This document shows positions 42,087 through 51,568 of a DNA stretch of 64,000 bases, piece after piece. Location: contig JALQPE010002512.1 of the NCBI GenBank assembly GCA_030407315.1, positions 24,534 through 88,533 on the forward strand. Direction: 5' to 3'. A model generated the notes under the pieces. That model ran no database searches and had not been told where the DNA came from. It worked only from the letters and a program-made list of their open reading frames with translations. A program made the translations under genes and the position numbers. Each line of letters opens with the position of its first letter. Position 1 is the first letter of the stretch. Origin of the DNA: Asparagopsis taxiformis (lineage: Eukaryota > Rhodophyta > Florideophyceae > Bonnemaisoniales > Bonnemaisoniaceae).

Positions 42087-44072
42087 TCTGTGTTCTCGGA
42101 AATGGACGCGGACGTCCGCAACCTCTAGTACACCTAGTATTACTAGGCGGACGTCCATGTTCTCCAGTATTTTTGGATGTCCGCCTAGAACCGGACGTCC
42201 ATGCGGTCTAGTACGTCTAGTATTACTAGGGCGACATTCATTGTTTCTAGTACCACGGATGTCCCCCTCGGGATGGACTTCCGCCATGTCTATGTCCACC
42301 TAGGACGGGCGCCGGTTCAGAAATTCAAAAATTTCGACCCCAGAAATTTCTGCCGCCGTGCACGACATGGATGTCCGCATCCATCACGGCGACCACTCTA
42401 TTTTTCCTTGTCGGTCGACTCCAATTTTGTCTTTAATTTTTTCATCCTCTCGCTCACACCCCCTTCCAGTTGGTGCCCACCTCCCCCATACTGTACCTCA
42501 AACACCCCCAATACCACTCTAACACGCATTTTCAGCTACCTATCCCCGCTTCCACGGTGCACACCTCCATTCCATACCTACTTTTCTGCTCTACCGTACA
42601 GATTTCGTATAACCAGTCCTCATACTACCTCAGAATAGGGCAAAACACCCCCTATCTCCTCGACCATGCTCTCCCCCATCACCTTTGCAACGTATTGTTC
42701 TTCAATACCCTCTCTCCTCTACCTTCAACCCCTCTCCTTCGCCCTCTACACAAACTTCCCCTGCAGCTTACTCTTCCAAAACCTCTCACTCCCCATCCCG
42801 TACCCGACCTGCTCCACCCCTCCCTCCCTCAGCTGCTCCATGCCCCCACGCCATCCGCATCTTCGATACCGTATACACCACCACCACCGGCCCACGCTCC
42901 CGCTCCCCCGCCGTCTCCCCAGAAACCTCCCCGCTCTGAAACACATATCAACCCCCCACTTCGCACCCATCCTCCCACTCCCCTCCCTCCCCAAATACAA
43001 TAACCCCCTTCTTCTCCATCACATCCCCACTCACCACAGCCAGAACAGACGCCACCCCCTCCCCCTCTTTCTCCTCACTTTCCTAAAACCCCCTCCTCTC
43101 GGGGCGTTCAACCGCACCCTCCTACGGTCCCACCTAAACACCTCCTCTGCCCTCACTACCCCAGACCCCGCAGCGTCTCCCCAATCCCCATAATATGCTT
43201 GTCGGCACTCCTCTCCGAATCACACTCCAATCTAAACCCGCACTCCGTACATTTCCACCTCCCCCTGTACCATCCAAGATTGCATCCCTCCACAGAACAC
43301 ATCCTCATACCACAGAAGAATTTTCTTCCTCTCATACCTCATCCTTAAAACCTCCATCAGCTCCATGTAAATTTCGATGTAAATATTTTCTCCACTATGC
43401 AATCTCAAACATGTATGAACGTATGCCTTTCCGCTTTGTCAACCCTGAATATTTGTATTCATGTATTCATAAAATAGGGCCACCCACATCCCTATCCCAT
43501 TCTGCAAGCTTTACAAACCACCAGACGCATACTCCACAACTATACAACAAACACTAATCGCTATTTCGGACGACGCGGTACACAAGATGCGTAGTCTCAA
43601 CCTTCCGTGACTCCTTCCCTGATGCGTACAAGTGCGAAACACATCTAGACGTATATCAGAAGTGAGTGCGGGAATTTTCGGCACAGGAGATGCTGGGCCA
43701 CCAAATTGATTTTTCGGAAATTTTAGAATTTCTGGGCTGGCCAGCAGTGCAATCGAGCTGGACATCCACCGGACGTCCATTTCAGGTTGATCGTGTATCG
43801 TGCACGTCCACCCATTACCGGAAGCAAGTAGGCGATGAAGCACGTACAAACCCAATTGTTCTGTTATTTCTAGTATAGACCATCGAGTCTAGAGATGTGA
43901 GGGAATCGTCCTGGAAATCATGCTCCAACCCACGAGGGAATGGACAATCTAGTTTGAAAGCATGGAACGGAAGTACATTATACTAGGTTCATAGATTGAA
44001 AGTGATAAAGGAGATGATTATATTCTCGATAATTGTTTGCTAAAGTACTACTAGTAGTAGTTGTTAAGCTAT
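42087..44072. repeat. Cargo-side TIR and subterminal region of B3
   Basis: Colinear with 23,967-25,955 with a few substitutions and small indels (near 42,900). It holds the TIR, GGACGTCC sites, TACTAG palindromes, the pyrimidine-rich tract 42,410-43,200 and a partial hairpin module near 43,710-43,820. No gene. Confidence 0.78.
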
Positions 44073-47000
44073 CTAGCCGTCGGAAAATTGTTCTTCCTCT
44101 TCGTCCCCACTATAATCAGGATCTCCCGGCAGAATAGGCATCACCGGGACCCCACTAATTGTGTAGGATATAGGCTTGCGAGGTTCTGTCGTCTTCATCG
44201 GCATCATTCCGAGCTGCCCTGTCTTCGGCCTACGATCTTTCTTGACCGGGATGGGAACAACTGTCTTGTGGCGAACATTGACAGGTGCCGGTTGACTTTG
44301 CCTGGCAGACCGGCGCGGAGCATTGGGGATTACTTCTTCTTCGAATCCCAACCGCCTGATGAAACCAAACGAAACATTGTCGGGAATCGGATACGACGCA
44401 TTCCTGAAATACGTGTGATACCTCGTTGTCGTGTGTGACACAACTCTGTCGACATGCCCTGCCCCGGCATGTTGTACATGGCCGTGACCGATGAAGACTG
44501 AACGTGGCGGAACGATTACCTTCTTCAGCTTCATCGTCTTGGCGTACATATCTAATTCCAGCGCTTTGGAAAAGACGTACTTGTGGGACCCTGGACACAC
44601 CCAGATAGGGAATGGGTCATCTCCGTTGGCAATAACAAAGTAACCCGGAAGTTGATCTTTGCGGTCGCGAGGAGGAACAGGGAAATCATTGTGTGGGACC
44701 TGCCGAGGACACCCCTTTCCCGTTATCAAAAACCGTCCCCCAGATGCCGGCATGACAAGTTTTTCTCCCGGTAAAACGCACTCCTCCAGCCCTATCAGCC
44801 GGACAAGGATTCCCAACCACACATCCAGCAGGGCTCGCCGCGTCACAAACTTGAACCGGTCGATATGCGTCTCATCGTTCTCGGCATAGTCAACCAGGCA
44901 GTGGCGCGTAGACGTGAAGCGAGCCCTCCCCTCATTCCGGTTCTTCTCATCTGTTTCATCGTCCCCTGTATTGACAATGGGACTCCACAGCTGCCGGTTC
45001 CCAGCGTCCTTGTGCACCTGCTCCCCCTCCCATGTTCCCAAGAAGTACCGAAACAATTCCTGGTTAGGAATTTCTTCCATGAGACCCAAGTCAAATGGGA
45101 ACTTGTCCGACGCATCGAGGTAGCTTACATCCGCGAAATTGTGCATCACCGTATACCCTCGCTCGTTGATTTCCGTTCGGCAATTGTGGAAGTACGCCAT
45201 ACCAGTGCCGGCCTCATACGAATCCTTCCAGCTTGTAGACATTCGCGCAACCTGGGCGAAGTCCAGCCTCGAGGGTAGAAACGTCGATGTAGGCTCACAC
45301 ATCGCCTTGGCAGCCATCTTCCACGCTGCGAAAAACATCGGATAGATGGTGTCGATCTCCAAAACAAGATGACGAGCCCGATGTTGTTCCGGAATATGCA
45401 GCCCCTCAAACAAAGGGTCCATCGCCACTTGCTTCAAATACCTCACCTCTCTGCCCTCCTCATCGATTTCCACACTCTCCAATAACAACCTGAGCTCAAT
45501 CGGAGGCAGACAGCCAACCCTCACCGATGCGATGACGTCCGCGGGACGCTGCGCCAGATGATGCCCTTCAGCTCGGTCTTTGACTTCGAAATCGTCAGGA
45601 AGAGATGGCATACGGTCGTCGAACAGGAGGTCGTGTTCCGAAGGAGAGTCACGAACGATGTAACCGTCTTCATCGACTTCCACTCCTTCCGGAACAGTGA
45701 ATGTAATTGTCACTTCGCGGACCCCCTTGCTTTCGACTTGGCCCTCGTCTGCACCCTGTTTGTCTTCCTCGTCCGAAGCGGTATGGACAGATTCTTGGTT
45801 GGAGGGAGTCGCACCAGCACGTTGGTTATCTTGGGGGACAATCTCAACGGCAGAATCGGGGGAACGGGCGGAGTCTTCGTCACCCTCATCACCGGAAACA
45901 GTGGCTTGTTGTTGATCGGTGGGTTTATCAACAACGGCCTGCTCTTCTTCCCCGGCGGATTGTTGTACCACAACCGGCTCTTCTTCCTCGAGGCGTGTGC
46001 TCCCCGTCGAGCGAAGTCGCTGTGAACGGCGGCGGATGCCATGCGAAGCAGGCTCATGTTCGACATTCCGCTGCTTCTTGTGAGTGAGTCTCACATTGGC
46101 AGCAGAAGGGCGGCGTTTGCGTCGAGCCTTAGTCTTCTTCTTCAATGTCGGATTGAAAAACTCTTTCAAGTTCGTTTCCAAATCCTGTAAACGCGTGGTT
46201 CTCCGTCGCATTCGAACCTCACTGCTCCGGTCGTCCCCTCTATACATTGCAATGGCATTGGTGAGATGCCATTGCAACTCCTTCGGCTGCTTAACCGACC
46301 CAATTGCCATCTCTGTGCTCAGAAATGACTTGCGCATAATACTCTTTGGGCGCCCATACGCAGCGTACAGAGAATTTGCGATTGCAGTCACGCGACGGAC
46401 GTATGTATAGAAGTCGTTCACGTCAAAGCGTCCATCCGGACGTCCACCATGAGCAGGGTTCAAGTACTCCGAAAGACCACGCAAGACGAAGACAAAGTTT
46501 TCTTCCAGCAACTCGCGCACTATCTTGTGGTCCAGGTGCGTTATCCCAATCTCGTTGCGGCGCTCAGAATTGTTCAGCTCACGCAACACTTCGTCGAGAA
46601 CAGGATGCTTCAGCGTTGCTATAGCCAAACGCGTCCACCGCCGGGCCGTGTTCGTTGAATTCATCATCCCCATGAACTGCGCCTCGAACAATGTTCGGAT
46701 GACATCAGACTCACGCAAGTCGCCAGCGTTTTCCACGTTATTTGCAACAGCAATCGTACGGATGAACTGCTGGATGGACGACAAGATTCGAACCAGGGAG
46801 CGCTCCGTCAGTTGCGTCCCAGTCGTATGGTTCGACTCTGCACTCTTGTGGATGATCTCATGAGGCTGAAGATCACTGTTGTCCTTGCGGCGAAGGTAGT
46901 ACACATCCAGAGGCTGAGTAACCCAGCGCAAGCGGTTTGCGTCCTGTGGCAGCTTGGTTCTGTGCATACGGTTGAGGCGCGTGAAGTCATCCGCAATGCT

Positions 47001-47999
47001 ATGCATAGCATTGAGACGATGCAGTCCGTCGATCACGGTCACGTTCGCATTGGCATGGAATTTGCCATTCTGGAACAGACGCGTGTCGGCGGACAGATGC
47101 GTGTTCTGCGACCTCAGCACCGTCACAGTGATACGCGAAGAGCTCACATACCCCACAGCCAACATATTGTTGCGCAGGTCCTCCACGTGGTCTTCTTTCA
47201 CATCCCGAAGGGTCACGGCCGGTTCCACTAGCTGCCTCACCAGCACAGTCGCTCCTTCTCCGACGTAATCCGACGTCACAAACTTGGGCACCGTAATTTG
47301 CGTCCCCTGCTGCTCACGAATGCTTTCCGCCACCTCCGGTTCGTCGTCCACCTCGGTTACGTCCTGCGTAGTAGCTTCGGTGACGTTGGAGCGAGCAGGG
47401 TGCTTCGTGCCTCCACTGGAGGCTCTGGCAGAGCGAGCAGGGCGCTTCGTGCCTCCCGAAACCGGGATGGAGCGTGCTGGATGCTTCGTACCCCCCGAAC
47501 CAGTGATTTCGCCTGCCGGACCGGTACTGGGCATCCGTCCCGAGCTGGCCTGGTTCGTCGCTGCGTTGAAGTTTGACCCTGCAGCAGGGGTACGAATGTC
47601 GCTAGGGCCATCCTCCGCAGCGGGGCGCATCATCCGAGTATCCCAAGGGTAAAACGCCGCGGCGTATGCTCCACCCATCGTCTCCGGCGGTCCCTCGGCG
47701 CCATCAAACATGTACGGGAACGGGAGGTCCTTGAACTTGTCCTTAGTCGCAATGTTGCGCACGACGATATAGTCCGCCTCGTCGGTTTCCGGCAGCTTGT
47801 GGTTGTGCAGCGTGCGCGGAAGGCCAACATCGCCACCAGCAGTGCTCACCGAAGCCGTCCCAATATGCACAGCCGCACCGTCCACGTCCGCAAACAAATT
47901 GACATCGACGCCGCGCTTGAGTCCGCGCGACTCCGCTGACGCGCTCACTTGATCGCTGCAAACCGTTGAAAACAAACTGCTGAAATGCGTATCCGCCAT
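44073..47999 (-). CDS. ParB-like / 2-oxoglutarate dioxygenase-like fusion, 1308 aa (B3)
   Basis: Protein identical to the B2 copy (25,956-29,882); the only base difference found is silent (A at 45,570 for G at 27,453). The start at 47,999 is chosen for the same ACAACCATGG context. Both the ParB-type loop and the candidate iron ligands H1103, D1105 and H1177 are intact, so both copies could be active. Homologues with a ParB domain but no dioxygenase (8,680-10,638) show that the two halves can exist separately. By analogy with TET/JBP dioxygenases carried by fungal KDZ transposons, a role in modifying DNA is possible. The dioxygenase core here looks more like phytanoyl-CoA-type enzymes (WV-PGSH, QHAG), so protein or small-molecule substrates are equally possible. 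Confidence 0.75.
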   Translation of the reverse strand: MADTHFSSLFSTVCSDQVSASAESRGLKRGVDVNLFADVDGAAVHIGTASVSTAGGDVGLPRTLHNHKLPETDEADYIVVRNIATKDKFKDLPFPYMFDGAEGPPETMGGAYAAAFYPWDTRMMRPAAEDGPSDIRTPAAGSNFNAATNQASSGRMPSTGPAGEITGSGGTKHPARSIPVSGGTKRPARSARASSGGTKHPARSNVTEATTQDVTEVDDEPEVAESIREQQGTQITVPKFVTSDYVGEGATVLVRQLVEPAVTLRDVKEDHVEDLRNNMLAVGYVSSSRITVTVLRSQNTHLSADTRLFQNGKFHANANVTVIDGLHRLNAMHSIADDFTRLNRMHRTKLPQDANRLRWVTQPLDVYYLRRKDNSDLQPHEIIHKSAESNHTTGTQLTERSLVRILSSIQQFIRTIAVANNVENAGDLRESDVIRTLFEAQFMGMMNSTNTARRWTRLAIATLKHPVLDEVLRELNNSERRNEIGITHLDHKIVRELLEENFVFVLRGLSEYLNPAHGGRPDGRFDVNDFYTYVRRVTAIANSLYAAYGRPKSIMRKSFLSTEMAIGSVKQPKELQWHLTNAIAMYRGDDRSSEVRMRRRTTRLQDLETNLKEFFNPTLKKKTKARRKRRPSAANVRLTHKKQRNVEHEPASHGIRRRSQRLRSTGSTRLEEEEPVVVQQSAGEEEQAVVDKPTDQQQATVSGDEGDEDSARSPDSAVEIVPQDNQRAGATPSNQESVHTASDEEDKQGADEGQVESKGVREVTITFTVPEGVEVDEDGYIVRDSPSEHDLLFDDRMPSLPDDFEVKDRAEGHHLAQRPADVIASVRVGCLPPIELRLLLESVEIDEEGREVRYLKQVAMDPLFEGLHIPEQHRARHLVLEIDTIYPMFFAAWKMAAKAMCEPTSTFLPSRLDFAQVARMSTSWKDSYEAGTGMAYFHNCRTEINERGYTVMHNFADVSYLDASDKFPFDLGLMEEIPNQELFRYFLGTWEGEQVHKDAGNRQLWSPIVNTGDDETDEKNRNEGRARFTSTRHCLVDYAENDETHIDRFKFVTRRALLDVWLGILVRLIGLEECVLPGEKLVMPASGGRFLITGKGCPRQVPHNDFPVPPRDRKDQLPGYFVIANGDDPFPIWVCPGSHKYVFSKALELDMYAKTMKLKKVIVPPRSVFIGHGHVQHAGAGHVDRVVSHTTTRYHTYFRNASYPIPDNVSFGFIRRLGFEEEVIPNAPRRSARQSQPAPVNVRHKTVVPIPVKKDRRPKTGQLGMMPMKTTEPRKPISYTISGVPVMPILPGDPDYSGDEEEEQFSDG

Positions 48000-48286
48000 G
48001 GTTGTTGAGTTGGAAAGGAAAAGAGATGGTTGACGTTGACGTATTGGAGTGATGTGGATGGTAGGTTTCACGTTAAGTTGAAGAATGGTCGTGAACGCCA
48101 ATCGCTGGAAATAATAACACAATAGAAACGAAATTTTGTTAGGTACACACCTATCGTGACCGCTGGAATGCAAGAGAGGCAATCGAGATGTGAGTGTCCG
48201 TTCGGAACGGGCCCGAGTCGGGCTCTCGAAACCTGACGAGGTGGCGTGAAGCAGGCAGTGTCCTTGATGTGTAATGTGTTAAAATT

Positions 48287-48517
48287 ACAGCTGTCAAGCT
48301 AAACGGCTTTTGGGGCGGCTGCGAGCACCCCTTTATCCGGGGAACACCCTGATTTGAGTTAAAATTTGGGCTATTCTCAAAAACATGCACATGTGAACAT
48401 GTTTTTGAGATGGGGGTGTGCCGTACGGCACAATCGACCCACCCAAATCGTTGATTTTTTACAATATTTTTGCTGCCCGAAATTCTACAATTTCTGGGCT
48501 GGCCAGTAATGCAATAG
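48287..48517 (+). promoter_or_regulatory. Hairpin repeat module upstream of ParB-dioxygenase gene (B3)
   Basis: Copy of the module described at 30,170-30,400, ending about 290 bp upstream of the ATG at 47,999. Confidence 0.6.
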
Positions 48518-49052
48518 CTATCTGCTCTAAACCGATTCTAACAAGCAGAAAGAATCCTCTCCTTCATGACGATGCTCTCGAATTGAGTGCAATGCAACGG
48601 ACTCCCTCCAAGAGAACGACAAAGCATCGTCTTTTCCAAGGCATTTCCGTACGAAAAATAATCGAAAAACATATTTGATTTTAACCTAACAGCTATCGCG
48701 AGCACCGTACTCAGCTATATTTCCTCTGTAATTTCCTTCCTCCAACCAATCAATAGCCGCTTGGTCACAGGCTTAAAAGCCTTCCACTATCTGTCCTATC
48801 CATCAAAGACCCTCGGAGGGTTCGATCCAGGCCTTGATCACCCATGATGGGTGTGCAACCCGAGAAATGAAAATGGAACATATTGCGACAGGGACGAGAT
48901 ATCATTCAATGAAAGAGAAGTTCTCTTTCGTTTACTTTTTTCTAACAAGATTCTAAACGTCTACAAACCCTATGTCGTCTGTCCGTTTTCATCCCGGAGA
49001 GATTTGGATGTGAGGTAAGACGCAGTGGTGATGTTGTGTTGATTCCCACAGA

Positions 49053-49416
49053 CGGAGGTGGAGGAGGTGGCTACGGAGGAAGCCTGGAGAACTTCTCCGG
49101 TACTGACATCTCACATGTTGAGAACATGTGAGATGTCAGTACCCATGGATGAGAAGAAACACGTGTTCAGGTCCGGTTCGGATATTCTTTCCATTAACGG
49201 AGGTGGAGGAGGCTATGGTGGAAGCCTGGAGAACATGTGAGATGTCAGTACCCATGGATCACAAGAAGAACATGTTGAGGTGCGGTTCGGATATTCTTTC
49301 CATTAACGGAGGTGGAGGAGGAGGCTATGGTGGAAGCCTGGAGAAGAATAGAATAGTCCTATACCCATGGATCACAAGAAAACGTTGTTGGGCTCCTTTT
49401 CGAAGCCCATTCGTCT
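49053..49416 (+). repeat. GGTGGAGG tandem repeats with 45-bp palindrome (B3)
   Basis: Same array as in B2; the perfect palindrome lies at 49,099-49,143. Confidence 0.75.
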
Positions 49417-49615
49417 CTTGAATAAATTTAGCACCCGAATCATATACGATTGCCGAGTTGACACCCCGTATGTCTCGTTGGTAGAAATAGCAGGGGTTCC
49501 ACCACTCAGCTGGCGGGAAGTAGTTACTGATTATATGAGATATGGCTTAGCTCCCGCCAAAACCGATAGCTGTGGGCTCAGGTTCTCCAAATGTGGTTAT
49601 ACGAATGTGTTCTGA
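49367..49615 (+). CDS. Possible small protein, 82 aa (B3)
   Basis: Identical to the frame at 31,251-31,499. No motif and no independent support. Confidence 0.2.
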   Translation: MDHKKTLLGSFSKPIRLLNKFSTRIIYDCRVDTPYVSLVEIAGVPPLSWREVVTDYMRYGLAPAKTDSCGLRFSKCGYTNVF

Positions 49616-49642
49616 CAATGCTAGAAGACGAATATCTGCATC

Positions 49643-49817
49643 CTGATTTGAATTAAAATTTGGGCTATTCTCAAAAACATGCACATGTGAACATGTTTTT
49701 GATATGGGGTGTGCCGTACGGCACAACAGACCGCCGAAATCGATGTTTTGCAATATTTTTTCTGCCCGAAAGTGTAGAATTTCTGGGCTTGCCAGCAATG
49801 CATCTGAGCTGGACATC
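49643..49817 (+). promoter_or_regulatory. Hairpin repeat module upstream of ORF1 (B3)
   Basis: Copy of the module at 31,522-31,705, ending about 335 bp before the ORF1 ATG at 50,153. Confidence 0.6.
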
Positions 49818-50152
49818 CCTACGTCCAGTGGCCGTCCGGATTTCGCTCACCTGGTAAGCGTGATGCACCTGTGACAACCTATGTGACTGACGGCCGTGCA
49901 GTACAACACTCAAAGGCAGGCAATCACAATCTTTTTAAAATTTTTTTTCTCCCACGTATCCGTCACAACTTATTACCTACACCGGTTACGGGTTTCAAGA
50001 CCTTTCCAATGCTGTGTACCCGTATACTCTGTTCCGTTCGATATCAACCAGTGTTCCTCACGAAAGAGTGCAAACGTCACGAGATACGTCGTCAAATTTG
50101 ACTGTCTCGCCGAGCGGTCGCCATCCTGTACCGAATTTCCACTCATTCCATT

Positions 50153-51568
50153 ATGACGAATAAGCGCAGGCGCAACAGCAATCCGATCGTTGACGACGCA
50201 ACCGTGCCAATTCTGCGCGAACCCGCTAGCCCTTTGGAGGATTCTAGTGACATGGGTACACGTCGAAACGTAGGTCGCGCCGCCCGCGAAACTACTCTCG
50301 CTGGCAAAGACTTCCTCCGCCTCTTGCTGGATTTATTCGCCCACTCAAGTTTCGCAGACTTGACGGACAAGCCGGGAGGTTTCACATACGCGGACCTTGG
50401 CGCTTGGGTTGCGCAGGGCACGGAAGAACAATTTGCGGCGCTGCAAGGTCGACTCAGCATGTCCTTCAGCGGTCGTTCGAAGAATGCTGGAGTCGAGGCG
50501 GATGTTGCCGAAATCGTCATGGCAGAGATGAACGTTGAGCGAGCCAAGCAGATTGTTCGTCTGGCATTACCGATTGCCGAGTTTTCAAGACAGGATGAGC
50601 GTATCGGGCAATGGGTTGAGCACTGCATCCTTTCTGGGATCGTGCCGCAGACCTTCCTTATTGGATGTAACATGCTTCCTTCGCCACTACAGGCGCCGCA
50701 GCGCGGGGAACCAAGCGCCTTCGTTCTTGCTCCACCGGAAACGTTCGAGGTATTGATGTATTTCCAAGCGTTGTCTATCATCCGAAATCACAACAAGAAC
50801 CTGCCGCGTCGCCGAATAGGCGACGCGGCCGAAGAGGGGAACGAAGCCGCACGCGTCCCAGCCCATCGGAAAAGCACTAATCGAGCTTGTTACGTGGTTC
50901 AAGTTTTATACCATGCTTGGACCGATGTGGCCTTCGCCGCAAAGTTTTCCAGCTTCGAAGAGTTGATGGCGCCGTACATCATTTTCGACAGCAGTGAGCA
51001 TTGGTTTGACGTGCTCGATGAAGGTCTATTCGCACCGATGGAGCAGAAGCTAGATCTCTACCACGACAAAGCTCCCCTATCTCATCCTGATGGATATGGT
51101 GGAAAAGTAGAGACAAGAACCAGTGCGCAGCACAGTGCATTTAGGGACCTTGTGAGGAAGTTCTTCGACCGGTTGCAGTTTCTTATCGTCAACCCGGACC
51201 TGTACACCTGGCCGGAGTCCGACCGCTGGGGGCGCTGGAAATATACTTGTCAAGCGGAAATCCGGACAAGCTGCCAGCGTACTTTGACACCCTCGACGAA
51301 GACGTTATGGCTGTCCTCCGCCCGGCACCACAAGCCGCGGACGCAGAAAAGGTCCCCAAGCCGGTTGATGACACTCCCACTCGTCGCAACACAGGAGGGA
51401 GAGGTTTGGTTCCGTCGACAAGACACACAACCAGGCTTCAACTTGGACCTGGGAGGACCAGTCTTACTGCCCAAGGGCCGTCGTCTCCCCCGTCACCGTC
51501 ACCCCATGCGACAGAAGAGCAGGAAAGTGAAGGGCAGGCTCTCGCAAAGGACTTTCTTTCGAAAATGA
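50153..51568 (+). CDS. ORF1, unrecognised protein preceding the methyltransferase (B3)
   Basis: 471 codons, differing from B2 by Leu for Trp at residue 28 (SPLEDS) and one extra Arg near the end. The same switch of plausible coding frame occurs at the G-run 51,228-51,232. A stem of ten pairs (CCGCGTCGCC/GGCGACGCGG) lies in the codons for NLPRRRIGDAA. Together with the next gene it forms an overlapping pair transcribed away from the ParB-dioxygenase gene. Function unknown. Confidence 0.6.
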   Translation: MTNKRRRNSNPIVDDATVPILREPASPLEDSSDMGTRRNVGRAARETTLAGKDFLRLLLDLFAHSSFADLTDKPGGFTYADLGAWVAQGTEEQFAALQGRLSMSFSGRSKNAGVEADVAEIVMAEMNVERAKQIVRLALPIAEFSRQDERIGQWVEHCILSGIVPQTFLIGCNMLPSPLQAPQRGEPSAFVLAPPETFEVLMYFQALSIIRNHNKNLPRRRIGDAAEEGNEAARVPAHRKSTNRACYVVQVLYHAWTDVAFAAKFSSFEELMAPYIIFDSSEHWFDVLDEGLFAPMEQKLDLYHDKAPLSHPDGYGGKVETRTSAQHSAFRDLVRKFFDRLQFLIVNPDLYTWPESDRWGRWKYTCQAEIRTSCQRTLTPSTKTLWLSSARHHKPRTQKRSPSRLMTLPLVATQEGEVWFRRQDTQPGFNLDLGGPVLLPKGRRLPRHRHPMRQKSRKVKGRLSQRTFFRK

